Source: JAHBNG01 sp039028975
Lineage (GTDB): Bacteria > Chloroflexota > Anaerolineae > Caldilineales > Caldilineaceae
NCBI GenBank assembly: GCA_039028975.1
Contig: JBCCHB010000004.1
Span: 1-64,000, forward strand
DNA: 64,000 bases
Reading direction: 5' to 3'
Shown piece after piece: positions 8,525 to 17,203 of the stretch. Numbering within the stretch: the stretch's first letter is position 1; every line of letters starts with the position of its first letter. Made by a program: the position numbers and the translations under genes. Under the pieces are notes generated by a model, which was not told the DNA's origin, did no database searches, and saw only the letters and a list, made by a program, of their open reading frames with translations.

Positions 8525-11500
8525 ATGACCACCTTATCGATCAACCTACTCGGCTCCTTTTCTGCTTGGCTGGACAACCAACCCATTCACACATTTGCAA
8601 CTACCAAAGTCCGTGGCCTCTTGGCCTATCTTGCTGTAGAAGGGAATCGCCCTCTGGATCGCTCGCATCTAGCCGGTATTCTCTGGCCTGATAAGCCAGA
8701 AGAGTCAGCTCGTGGCAATTTCCGCTACTCGCTGACAAATCTACGCAAGGCCGTCGGAGATGGGAGCGCCGAGCCACCCTACTTTCTCATCAATCGGCGT
8801 ACAATGCAGTTGAACCCAAGTGCCCTTGAGATGGGTCTGCTGGAGATTGATATAAACAGGTTTGAGGCATCCTATGCTCAAAGTGCAAACGCGTTTCAAT
8901 CAGCCCTGGACGCTATCAACCTTTACCGCGGCACCTTTCTAGAAGAGATGGATGGCATCGACAGTCCCGAATTTGAGGCATGGATTGGGCTTCAGCGGGA
9001 GATGCGGCACCGCCAGATGGCTGACTTGCTAGCTTTGGTCACCCAACAAATGTTTGCCTCCAGAGAGTTTGCCCAGTCCGTTTCATTTGCCCAACAACTA
9101 GTGGATCATGAACCATGGCGAGAGGAAGCCCATGTTCAGCTCATGAATGCCCTCTGGCATAATGGTCAAGGGCATGAGGCTATGCGCCAATACCATCGTT
9201 GTTGCCGGATATTGGAAAACGGGTTGGATGTGAAACCATCTCCGGAGACGGAGGCGCTATATGAGGCCATTCGAGATAGTCGGTCTGAATTTCAGATTGA
9301 GATGCCGATTTCTGTGTCAAATGTGAGGCATAAGGGGGCAAGAGCTTCAGTAGATTCAACATCATCCGCACTTACTGAAACGCCTTACCACTCCATCCCC
9401 CTCCACAACATCCCATCGCTACTCAATAACTTTTTTGGCCGAGAACGCGAAATGGCCGAATTGTCCGAGCGATTGGGACGACCAACTTGCCGTCTGTTGA
9501 CCTTGATAGGGCCTGGCGGTATAGGAAAGACCCGTTTTGCTTTAGAATACGCCCGGCGCTGTGTGGATAGCTCTGTAGGTAAATCTGTGGATAGCTATCG
9601 GGATGGCGTTTGGTTTGTTTCGCTGACGGAAGTGAGTGATGGTGACCAGATACCTACAGCGATTGCTGGGGCTTTAGGTATTCCGTTGTCGCCCGAGCAC
9701 GAGCCGTTGGCTCGCATTAGTCAATTCCTACGTAACCGAGCGCTGTTGCTGATTCTTGATAATTTTGAACATCTGCTCTCCCATGTGACACTAGTCACGG
9801 ACCTACTCAACCATTCATCTGAACTTAGGCTGCTCGTTACCAGCCGGGAACGCCTAAACCTGCAAGTTGAGACGGTCTTTGCGTTGGGCGGACTGGATCT
9901 GCCACAGGAGCAATCAACGTCGGGAGGAGCGGCACATAATGTTGGCGAGGATGATGAAGATAGTGAAGATGAGCAGAGTGTCTTTCAAAGCAGTGCTCTG
10001 GCGCTCTTTGAAGATTGTGCGCGAAAGGCTGAGTCAAGCTTCACATTGAATGCCCATAATCGGTTAGCTGCGGTCGACATCTGCCAACTAACCGACGGAA
10101 TGCCGTTGGCCATCGAGCTGGCAGCAGTTTGGACGCGGATTTTGTCTTGTCAAGAAATTTTAGAGAGTTTGACACGCGGCATCGATATCTTGGCGACCAC
10201 CATGCCAGATATGCCGCAACGTCATCGCAGTATTCGTGCGCTCTTTGAGCAATCTTGGCATCAGCTTTCTGCAGAGGCACAGCGGATCTTTATGCAGCTA
10301 ACTGTCTTTCAAGGTTCTATGGAATGGTCTGGTCTGCAATTTGTTACCAACGCTACGCCAAACAGCCTAGCCGAATTAATTGACCGAAATTTCGTCCATA
10401 AGCTGCCCAGTGGGCGCTATACATTTCACGAGCTTTTGCGACAATTTGGTTCGCAACATCTGGCTCAAAGCAATGGATACGAGGCTGAAGCAAGAGGCAA
10501 TCATGCCTGTTACTTTGCTGAATTTTTGTCACAACAGACGTCGCTTCTCATGGGTCCACAGCAAGCCGACACACTCAAGCAAGTACACCAAGAGTTAAGC
10601 AATATTCGCATCGCCTGGCGGTGGCTGGTTGAGCAACGCGATCTTTCACAATTGTCCAAGAGCTTCGACTCACTCTTTCAATTCTATTCTCTGCGCGGGC
10701 TGGCTCAGGAAGGTGCCTTCCTATTTGGACAACTAGTAACGGCGCTTTCTACAAACAATGCAGATGAACGCCAGTTGCTGATTCGCTCTAGCAATCGACA
10801 AGCAACGTTTCAAATCCGTTTGGCTCGCTATGTCAAGGCAAGAAATCAGTTGAAGCAGAATCTAGCTCTGGCCGAAAAATATCACTTAGCCGCCGAAAGG
10901 GCGTGGGCCACGCTATGGCTAGGCGTCGCATATGAAGAGTCAGATGTCCTTTATGCCGAACAACTTTATCTGCAAAGCTTAGATCTATATCGATCTCTTG
11001 ACGAGCCATATGGTATTGTTTCGGCTATGGAATACCTGATGCGCGTGCTGCCTAAATTGTCCCGATTTAAAGAGGCTATGGACTATGCTGAACAAGCACT
11101 TCAACTTGCGAGGAAGCACGATTGGCAAGATCAGATAGCCCACCTGCTTCTGCGATATGCGCTCATACTCTGTGATGGTGAAAAGGCGTTTGATGCTGCT
11201 GAGGCCCATTGTTTGGAGGCATTGAGTATTTTCCAGGGTTTGAAAAATCGATTTAAAGAGGCTGAATCGTGGAATCATGCCGCTGTTATTGCAGCCGTTG
11301 GCAATCAATACGAGATTGCTTACGAACGCTTCCATAAAGGATTGGTCTTATCGCGAGCATTAGGTGTTCATACTGGAGTCATTGTCTCTAATCTTGCGCG
11401 CCTCGCCAATATCCTAGAGAAGTATGAAGAGGCTATCTCTCTCTACGATGAAGCGATACAAGTCAATCTCACAATCGAGCAGAGTGCCACACTGGTTCGT

Positions 11501-11980
11501 TCTTATGAGGGGCTTGCGACAGCCGCGTTGGGGGTTGGTGATACTCGACGAGCCCGTCATGCCCTAGCCAATGCCCTGAACTATCGAGATGTATTAAAAG
11601 AGTTTGCCATTTCTGTGCTCTGTTTGGTTACATCGGGGCAGCTTCTCGTGGCAGAAGGAGCTTTTGAAGACGCTGCGCTGGTTTTGCTCTTTGTGCAGCA
11701 ATTTGGTGATTCTCTTCTTCAGCCCGATCTGATGCCTTTGGAAGTAAGCAGGCTGGAGGCTGCCCTAGCCAAAACCAGGGCAGCCCTTTCTCCGGAAAAA
11801 TTTGAGTATCTTCAGGTTCACTCAGTGGAAACGAGCTTTGAAGACGTGCTGGATCTGGTCGCTACCAGTCTCAGTCGATCGCAATGTCATTCTGTTTGGT
11901 TACAGTCGCTTGCGACGGAACCGGAGAATCCCTCACTGATGTTGCGATCGACTGAGTCAAGAACAAGCGTCACCATCTAA
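8525..11980 (+). CDS. SARP/AfsR-type regulator: wHTH + BTAD + STAND ATPase + TPR (copy 3)
   Basis: The product is 1151 residues, starting 12 nt after the stop of copy 2. It has a winged helix, BTAD, linker HNIPSLLNNFFGR, STAND ATPase with P-loop GPGGIGKT at 329-336 and Walker B Asp 412 (LLLILDNFEH), GMPLAIELAA, then a TPR-like region. Its C-terminal half is the most diverged of the three: the TPR units differ and an extra 50 or so residues follow the last repeat. Its stop overlaps the 3' end of the minus-strand haemoglobin gene by 4 nt, so the two transcripts converge with no terminator between them. The function is inferred from the family only. Confidence 0.88.
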   Translation: MTTLSINLLGSFSAWLDNQPIHTFATTKVRGLLAYLAVEGNRPLDRSHLAGILWPDKPEESARGNFRYSLTNLRKAVGDGSAEPPYFLINRRTMQLNPSALEMGLLEIDINRFEASYAQSANAFQSALDAINLYRGTFLEEMDGIDSPEFEAWIGLQREMRHRQMADLLALVTQQMFASREFAQSVSFAQQLVDHEPWREEAHVQLMNALWHNGQGHEAMRQYHRCCRILENGLDVKPSPETEALYEAIRDSRSEFQIEMPISVSNVRHKGARASVDSTSSALTETPYHSIPLHNIPSLLNNFFGREREMAELSERLGRPTCRLLTLIGPGGIGKTRFALEYARRCVDSSVGKSVDSYRDGVWFVSLTEVSDGDQIPTAIAGALGIPLSPEHEPLARISQFLRNRALLLILDNFEHLLSHVTLVTDLLNHSSELRLLVTSRERLNLQVETVFALGGLDLPQEQSTSGGAAHNVGEDDEDSEDEQSVFQSSALALFEDCARKAESSFTLNAHNRLAAVDICQLTDGMPLAIELAAVWTRILSCQEILESLTRGIDILATTMPDMPQRHRSIRALFEQSWHQLSAEAQRIFMQLTVFQGSMEWSGLQFVTNATPNSLAELIDRNFVHKLPSGRYTFHELLRQFGSQHLAQSNGYEAEARGNHACYFAEFLSQQTSLLMGPQQADTLKQVHQELSNIRIAWRWLVEQRDLSQLSKSFDSLFQFYSLRGLAQEGAFLFGQLVTALSTNNADERQLLIRSSNRQATFQIRLARYVKARNQLKQNLALAEKYHLAAERAWATLWLGVAYEESDVLYAEQLYLQSLDLYRSLDEPYGIVSAMEYLMRVLPKLSRFKEAMDYAEQALQLARKHDWQDQIAHLLLRYALILCDGEKAFDAAEAHCLEALSIFQGLKNRFKEAESWNHAAVIAAVGNQYEIAYERFHKGLVLSRALGVHTGVIVSNLARLANILEKYEEAISLYDEAIQVNLTIEQSATLVRSYEGLATAALGVGDTRRARHALANALNYRDVLKEFAISVLCLVTSGQLLVAEGAFEDAALVLLFVQQFGDSLLQPDLMPLEVSRLEAALAKTRAALSPEKFEYLQVHSVETSFEDVLDLVATSLSRSQCHSVWLQSLATEPENPSLMLRSTESRTSVTI

Positions 11981-12366
11981 TCGATTAGACCCATTTCTGA
12001 CTTGACGCTCTCCATAAGGGCCACGACTTCATTCCGTTCCGTTTCTGGCACGTTGAACTTGTAGAGAGATTGAACCAGGTCATGCATAAAGGCTACCCAT
12101 TCAGCATTGGTCATCCTAAGGTGCGCATGAGAATCGTGCATAGATCGTCCAGTATACTGCTGGGGACCACCGGTAACCTGTCCAACAAACTCGGTAACCA
12201 GATACTTAAAGCCAGCAGCCGTGATACGTTGATGGGCCTCATTCACAAGTGGGTTTGCGTTGAGAATGGGATCACTCATCACCCGATCAATAAAGTCGTC
12301 CACCACGGCCGCAATACTGTAGATGCCGCCTAGCCGCTCATATAAAGATTTGCTACATTCGTTCAA
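11977..12366 (-). CDS. glbN: Truncated haemoglobin (group I-like)
   Basis: This is a 129-residue small haem globin of the 2-over-2 fold, normally binding O2 or NO in the cytoplasm. It opens with SLYERLGG, the typical truncated-globin start. It has the SMHDSHAHLRMTNAEW segment that contains the proximal His (F8), and a GGPQQYTGRSM loop typical of the family. The start is TTG at 12366, supported by GGAGG exactly 6 nt upstream; the nearer ATG is out of frame. The gene stands alone between the SARP array and the P450 operon. NO detoxification is the usual role, but nothing here proves it. Confidence 0.88.
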   Translation of the reverse strand: MNECSKSLYERLGGIYSIAAVVDDFIDRVMSDPILNANPLVNEAHQRITAAGFKYLVTEFVGQVTGGPQQYTGRSMHDSHAHLRMTNAEWVAFMHDLVQSLYKFNVPETERNEVVALMESVKSEMGLID

Positions 12367-12530
12367 AATAATCCTCCATAGTCATGATCATCTAGAAAAA
12401 TATTATTTATGGATAGTCGTAGATCGTAATCAAGCCCGGGCGTGAGGGAACCATTGCTGTCCCATTTCGCATTAGAGATTACTGCTGGCGTAGCCGCCCC
12501 TCGTTGCGGTCTACTGACATCCACGATCCA

Positions 12531-13916
12531 CTATCTTCTTTCCAACGTCACCCAAACGCCATCTTTTACGCGCAAAGAAGTGGTTAACGCCGGTTGCACA
12601 GTACGCCCCGGAATTGGCGTGATTCGATAGCGCTGCATGGCTTGGGCTAGAATAAGCTGGCCTTCCATCAGGGCAAACTCTTTGGCAATACACATGCGTT
12701 GTCCTGCACCAAAGGGCATCCAGGCCAATTTGTGACGTTGCTCCATCTTATCTGGCGTAAAGCGTTCTGGGATGAACTCGTCTGGCTCCTCCCAAATGGC
12801 TGGATTGCGATGGATGTTGTAAATGACTGCCCCCACTGTGCTGCCCGCAGGAATATGATAACCATCAATCTCGTCATCTTCAATGGCCGTGCGAGGCAGC
12901 CAAAACGCCGGCGGATAGAGACGCATGGCTTCTTGCAACACCATCTTTGTGTAGGTCAGCTTAGGTAGATCAGCAAACGTAGGGACCCGACCATTCAATA
13001 CGCTATCCACCTCATCTACCAATTTGCGTTCGATCTCTGGCCGTTGACTTAAAAAGTGGAAGGCCCAAGCTAATGACACAGCGGTTGTCTCGTAGCCCGC
13101 AATGAACATGCTCACGGCCTCGTCCCGCAGTTGCTGCCCTGTCATACGCTCACCCGTCTCAGCATCCACCATGTTATAGAGTATGGAGACTAAGTCGGCC
13201 CCTTCTGTCTTCTCCTGGTGCCGCTGTTCGATGACCCGAAAGACCACATCATCAATGGCAGCAATGGAGCCAAGGTAGCGTTTGCGGCCAGGTACAGGTA
13301 CCCAATCTGGAATCGAATGGGCAATCATACCAAAGACCATATAGTTCAATGCGTAGTTCATTTCATCCGCTACCGTGTCAGAATCCTCATCAGCTAGATC
13401 GGTTCCAAACATGGTCCGTACAATCACGCTCATGGTCACTTGCGTCATCTCGTGAGCAATGTCGAATGGAGTTTCACCATTGGCTATTGACTCCCAACTT
13501 GCCATGCTCTTATGAATCGCTTCGTTCATTAGGTTGCCCATATCGACCAAGCGCTGACGATGAAACTGGGGTTGGATCATTCTGCGCTGTCGTAGCCAAA
13601 AGTCGCCCTGGCTTAAGGGCAGACCATTGCCGAGTAGGGTACGGATTGATTCCCAAAAAGCGCTGTCTTTTGTGTAGTTTCGTGCGTTATCAATAAAGAG
13701 ATGCTGGGCTTGTTCGGGATGATTCAGCGCCACAAAGCTTAGTGGTCCCAGGCTCATGTTAAAGATATCCCCGTGCTTGCGATGGGCCTCGGTGAGGAAT
13801 GCCGTCTGTTGACGCATCATCTGCGGAATTGAACCAATCAAAGGAAGATGACTGGTCGACGACAAAGTAGGCTGACGTCTCTGCTGATTGATGGATAGTT
13901 GTTCAGTATTGATCAT
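12531..13916 (-). CDS. Cytochrome P450
   Basis: This is a 461-residue soluble bacterial P450 monooxygenase. The I-helix oxygen-binding motif reads AGYETTAVS, with Tyr instead of the common His/Glu. The K-helix ExxR is in EAMRLYPP. The haem-ligand loop is FGAGQRMCIAKEFA with Cys 409, and Ala replaces the usual Gly two residues after the Cys. Start ATG 13916 has GAGGT 5 nt upstream. It is 18 nt downstream of the membrane-protein gene on the same strand, so it is probably the last gene of a three-gene operon. No ferredoxin or reductase gene is adjacent, so the electron donor is encoded elsewhere. The family resembles long-chain or fatty-acid-type P450s in length; the substrate is unknown. Confidence 0.92.
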   Translation of the reverse strand: MINTEQLSINQQRRQPTLSSTSHLPLIGSIPQMMRQQTAFLTEAHRKHGDIFNMSLGPLSFVALNHPEQAQHLFIDNARNYTKDSAFWESIRTLLGNGLPLSQGDFWLRQRRMIQPQFHRQRLVDMGNLMNEAIHKSMASWESIANGETPFDIAHEMTQVTMSVIVRTMFGTDLADEDSDTVADEMNYALNYMVFGMIAHSIPDWVPVPGRKRYLGSIAAIDDVVFRVIEQRHQEKTEGADLVSILYNMVDAETGERMTGQQLRDEAVSMFIAGYETTAVSLAWAFHFLSQRPEIERKLVDEVDSVLNGRVPTFADLPKLTYTKMVLQEAMRLYPPAFWLPRTAIEDDEIDGYHIPAGSTVGAVIYNIHRNPAIWEEPDEFIPERFTPDKMEQRHKLAWMPFGAGQRMCIAKEFALMEGQLILAQAMQRYRITPIPGRTVQPALTTSLRVKDGVWVTLERR

Positions 13917-13934
13917 GATTTTACCTCAAGATAA

Positions 13935-14531
13935 TTAGATAATTTTCGTTAATAATAAATTTAGCTGAATTGCAAATGGTGAATTCTTAATGGTGAATGT
14001 ATTCTGCTTTTGATGAAAGTAGAGAATGGTTCCGATAATCGTCGGTACAAAGACCACAAAGTTATAGATGAAGTGTAGCTCTGCCCGCGGGAGAAAGAGT
14101 TGGCCGATGCTCATCTGCTCGGTGGCGCCGAAGAGATAGATCCCTGTGATCCATTGAACTTGCAGCAAATAGTGTTCAATGTAGTGCCAGCTTTGGGCAA
14201 CAATAGCTGCTTTCCACCAAAGTCGAGCGCCACCAACAAAGCCAGATAGCAGAATCAGCAGCCCGGCCAACTGAAACGAGTTATACGCTAAGTGAAGTAC
14301 CTCCGCTTGGGCTAGACCAGGGAACCAAAGCCCTAGAATACCGCCTGCTTCTTTGGGAATCCAGCCCAGGCCATAGATCTGATAGATCTGAATCGCATGT
14401 TCGGAAAAGTGACCAAAGACGATAAGCATGTAGAGCCAAACCTTGGCTGCATGAGTCCATGCAAAACGGTTGAGAAAGAGATGATTGCTAAAGGATATGG
14501 CTGACTGATTAAGCGAAGTTGTCTGAAACAT
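13935..14531 (-). CDS. Multi-pass membrane protein, unknown family
   Basis: The product is 198 residues from ATG 14531, chosen because GAAGGG precedes it; the frame is open to 14615. About four to five hydrophobic segments are visible (around WLYMLIVFGHFSEHAI, LAYNSFQLAGLLILLSGFVGG, WITGIYLFGA and FIYNFVVFVPTIIGTILYF). Several membrane-proximal histidines stand out: GHFSEHAIQ, VLHLAYN, QSWHYIEHYLLQ, AELHFIYN. They suggest possible metal or haem contact. The gene start lies inside the 3' end of the upstream gene (23-nt overlap), so the two are translationally linked, and the P450 follows. No function is recognised; a role supporting the P450 or the exported neighbour is a guess. Confidence 0.65.
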   Translation of the reverse strand: MFQTTSLNQSAISFSNHLFLNRFAWTHAAKVWLYMLIVFGHFSEHAIQIYQIYGLGWIPKEAGGILGLWFPGLAQAEVLHLAYNSFQLAGLLILLSGFVGGARLWWKAAIVAQSWHYIEHYLLQVQWITGIYLFGATEQMSIGQLFLPRAELHFIYNFVVFVPTIIGTILYFHQKQNTFTIKNSPFAIQLNLLLTKII

Positions 14532-15132
14532 AATAATCCCTTCTATATTGATTGGTCTGTACCAGTTTAACTCCTTGGAGAAGCAAACAACCTCCTGCAA
14601 AAACGAGCATGGCAAACATACCTTGCATAAGCAACTTCATCCATCCATTAACCGCAACCACCTCCATATAAAAACGATGCCGCCCACCCTGGCCTTCTGC
14701 TGCGAGAACGGTAATCTCAACCTCATATTCCCCAGGCTGTTCGATGAAAAAGCCGACCTCTTGTCGTTGGGCGATTTGCTCGCTGGGGCTACTAGTCGGC
14801 TTACCAGATGCCATCATACGCATAGGCTGACCATCACCTTGCAGAGGAGTGACTTTGACGATCACTCGCTGATTCCCAGATGGCTGAAATCCATTGCCCG
14901 TCACGAGCGCCTCCACATGGATTTCGCCAGTTCGAGCAATGGCAGGCGAAGTCCATACATGGAGATAGTTGGAGCCGACAGATTCATTGCTCAAGCGGAG
15001 AAGCCCGCCTTCACCATGGGCTGCGGCATGACTTGTTGAAATACCCACAAACAGAAATGCCAACGTGACAATGGATATCACTTGAACTGACCATTGGATT
15101 ACGACTTGCCTGAATATTGATTGAGTAAGCAT
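14509..15132 (-). CDS. Exported, membrane-anchored protein with beta-sandwich-like domain
   Basis: The product is 207 residues. The N-terminal hydrophobic stretch (VQVISIVTLAFLFVGISTSHAAAHG) is a signal peptide with a plausible AxA cleavage site near SHAAA. The middle (about 40-160) is hydrophilic and beta-rich, with a GEYEVEITV strand. It resembles FixH/CopC/YtkA-like extracytoplasmic domains. Residues about 165-190 (WMKLLMQGMFAMLVFAGGCLLLQ) form a C-terminal membrane anchor. The His at the mature N-terminus (AHGEGG) could bind metal, as in CopC-like proteins. It is the first gene of the minus-strand operon with the membrane protein and P450, behind a strong inverted repeat. Its role is unknown. 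Confidence 0.65.
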   Translation of the reverse strand: MLTQSIFRQVVIQWSVQVISIVTLAFLFVGISTSHAAAHGEGGLLRLSNESVGSNYLHVWTSPAIARTGEIHVEALVTGNGFQPSGNQRVIVKVTPLQGDGQPMRMMASGKPTSSPSEQIAQRQEVGFFIEQPGEYEVEITVLAAEGQGGRHRFYMEVVAVNGWMKLLMQGMFAMLVFAGGCLLLQGVKLVQTNQYRRDYYVSDNFA

Positions 15133-15219
15133 TTTGAGCAGTGCTACTTGAGAACATTCGTTTGATCTGTTGATGAGCAGTCATCTTAATTCGCACGCAT
15201 TAAACAATCGTTATCCAAT

Positions 15220-15257
15220 CGTTACCGTTATCGTTAACTTCATTGTTAACGGTAACG
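15220..15257. promoter_or_regulatory. Inverted-repeat operator upstream of the P450 operon
   Basis: CGTTACCGTTA (15220-15230) and TAACGGTAACG (15247-15257) are exact reverse complements with a 16-nt spacer. The spacer holds a nested GTTAAC repeat, and further CGTTA units lie just upstream. Position about 90 nt before the first minus-strand gene and the repeated half-sites fit a regulator-binding site. Confidence 0.5.
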
Positions 15258-15536
15258 CGGCAATAAACGAAACGGTCCGGTGTAGCGAATCACACAACGT
15301 TATGATGTTAATGAGCATATGAATGATCCCTGGTGCAAGCGCAGTGAATCCTCGAATCAGCAAATCAACTATTCAGAACATCATGAACTGAGCTTATACT
15401 AACTTAACCATAGTTAATGGCGCGATATAGCGAGAGATTTTTCATTCCATTCAGAGTGACAGCGCTATCTTCTGCTATACTCATCTCCTTCTCAAAACCG
15501 TAGTTTGGTCTCTCCAATAGAGCTTCGAAAAACCTA

Positions 15537-15554
15537 TATAGTGCAAAGTTGCAC
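15537..15554 (+). repeat. Left terminal inverted repeat of the DUF1670 cassette
   Basis: TATAGTGCAAAGTTGCAC; it contains the palindrome GTGCAA-AG-TTGCAC and matches the right end in inverse orientation with one mismatch. It lies 34 nt before the first DUF1670 start, so it could also serve as an operator. Confidence 0.7.
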
Positions 15555-15588
15555 CTCAACGTATACTAAGAAACAAGGAGGTGCAAAA

Positions 15589-16395
15589 ATGCCCATACCA
15601 TCTATCGAGAGCAGAGCAGCGACCAAAACAGGAGAAGGTCACTTTCTGCGCAAACTAGAACAAGAGTTTCACCTGGCGCCCCGTATCGCCCAGGCCATCT
15701 TGGAAGAAGCCAAAGCGAGCCTAGAAGGAAGCTGCGAACTCAAAAGTGGCCAAATCAGAAGATATCTGACCAGGTACGACCGAGGAGGTGGCCAGCCTCT
15801 AAATCAACTGCCGACGGTAGAAGTGATCTGGACCCTCGATGCAGGCGATGAAGATCGAGAAGTGCACAAAGCCTATGGACGAGTGAGCTTACGCCGAGTG
15901 CGAATTCAACGTCTAGCCAGCGAAGCGCTCGAACAAGGAGCAGTAGCCACTCAGGAAGACTTAAGTATGGCCTTAGGAGTTTGCGTGCGTACTATCAAGA
16001 ACGATTGTAAAGCGTTGGAATCAAACGGCATCCTGGTAACCACTCGGGGTAAGCTTCATGGCATCGGGCGGGGTCAAACCCACAAAAGCCAAATTGTGGG
16101 ACGTTGGTTGATGGGGGCAACCTACGACCAGATTATGATACAAACCCATCACAGCATTACATCGATTCAGCGCTATATCCGGACCTTTTTGCGCATCGTT
16201 CTCCTCTATCGCCAGGAGTTTGCCCCTGGAGAGATAGTTCATTTGGCCCAAGTCAGTCAACCCTTACTCGACGAATATCTGACTCTCTATCAGAGCCATG
16301 ACCAGCCTGAGTGTCGTCGTCGACTCGAAATCCATTTGAACCGCTTGCAAAACGGCCTTCGTCTCGACGATACGCCGAAAAAGGGGGACCTATGA
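15589..16395 (+). CDS. DUF1670 protein A (two HTH-like regions)
   Basis: The product is 268 residues from ATG 15589, with AAGGAGGT 6 nt upstream; a longer frame to 15505 reads through the terminal repeat and is discarded. It is recognised as DUF1670 by the pattern GRGQTHKSQIVGRWL...THHSITSIQRYIR. One winged-HTH-like region is at about 120-155 (TQEDLSMALGVCVRTIKNDC). A second, Hin/recombinase-like helix pair is at about 165-205 (GATYDQIMIQTHHSITSIQRYI). No catalytic triad of a known transposase is obvious. The last bases overlap the next gene as ATGA, so translation is coupled. DUF1670 genes are known to me as uncharacterised proteins. DNA binding is inferred from the HTHs, and a role in moving the cassette from the flanking repeats. 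Confidence 0.8.
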   Translation: MPIPSIESRAATKTGEGHFLRKLEQEFHLAPRIAQAILEEAKASLEGSCELKSGQIRRYLTRYDRGGGQPLNQLPTVEVIWTLDAGDEDREVHKAYGRVSLRRVRIQRLASEALEQGAVATQEDLSMALGVCVRTIKNDCKALESNGILVTTRGKLHGIGRGQTHKSQIVGRWLMGATYDQIMIQTHHSITSIQRYIRTFLRIVLLYRQEFAPGEIVHLAQVSQPLLDEYLTLYQSHDQPECRRRLEIHLNRLQNGLRLDDTPKKGDL

Positions 16396-17198
16396 GCAGC
16401 CAAGCTTACGTCGGAACCGCTAAACGTTCTTTTCAGCAGGCCTTTATTCACGAGATGGAAACCAACTATGGCTTTCTCAACTCCCAAGGGATGCTCAAAT
16501 TCCTCGCTCAGGATGTCCAACGCCTGGTCGATGAGTTTTATCCAGCTCCCACTCGGGTCAGTAGTGGCTGGATGCTCTTTACTGGCACCAAAGTGGATGA
16601 GACCAAAGCCTTCCCTGGCCAGTCCGCTAGCGACCATACCACCCTTACCATTCCTTGGCCTGTACTTCTACCTGAGGATATTCAGGCTATGGCCCAACCG
16701 CCTAACAACAAGGAAAAACGCTGGACTCTCTTACAACATCGCGCTATCCGCTTGATTGAACATGGCCTTCTCCATCCGGATGGTCCTATCACCCTCACTC
16801 AGGCTGACTTAGCTTTGATGCTCGGTCTTACTCATGAGCAAGTTTGCCTATTGCTTAAAGACGCTCGCCTTGATTCGGGCAAACCCCTTCCCACCAAAGG
16901 CTATTTCTTTGACCAAGGTCTTCGTCCTACTCATAAAGCTGAGATTATTCATCTCTATGAACAAGGCGTTGATGAAGCTGACATTGCTTTGAGAACCCAG
17001 CATTCCCCCACCAGTGTCGGCAACTACATTCGTGGTTATGAACGGGTCATGGCTTTGGTTCAGCGCTCTACTCCGCTTTCAACCATGGCTTATTTGCTCA
17101 ATATGCAAGCCGATCTCGTTCGGCAATATATTCAGTTGTTACGTCTTTACCAACTCGATTCTCTCCCTTTTTTGGATTCTCCTGATTTGGGGGCTTGA
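16392..17198 (+). CDS. DUF1670 protein B (diverged paralogue of A)
   Basis: The product is 268 residues, the same length as protein A. The ATG at 16392 overlaps the TGA of A (ATGA). It shares with A the block LRPTHKAEIIHLYEQG...TQHSPTSVGNYIRGYERV and a preceding HTH (TQADLALMLGLTHEQVCLLL). The N-terminal thirds differ (FIHEMETNYGFLNSQGMLKF here), so the two probably form a hetero-complex with split roles (inference). The gene ends 5 nt before the right terminal repeat, so nothing but the two genes fits between the ends. Base composition is more C/T-rich on the coding strand than in neighbouring genes, compatible with transfer. Confidence 0.78.
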   Translation: MSSQAYVGTAKRSFQQAFIHEMETNYGFLNSQGMLKFLAQDVQRLVDEFYPAPTRVSSGWMLFTGTKVDETKAFPGQSASDHTTLTIPWPVLLPEDIQAMAQPPNNKEKRWTLLQHRAIRLIEHGLLHPDGPITLTQADLALMLGLTHEQVCLLLKDARLDSGKPLPTKGYFFDQGLRPTHKAEIIHLYEQGVDEADIALRTQHSPTSVGNYIRGYERVMALVQRSTPLSTMAYLLNMQADLVRQYIQLLRLYQLDSLPFLDSPDLGA

Positions 17199-17203
17199 CA
17201 AAC

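Noticed and set aside
1705..11980. STAND proteins as Avs-type antiphage defence
   Set aside because: They carry SARP DNA-binding and BTAD domains and no effector nuclease or protease; transcription regulation is the better fit.
15505..15588. N-terminal extension of DUF1670 protein A
   Set aside because: It reads through the terminal inverted repeat; the AAGGAGGT-supported ATG at 15589 is better.
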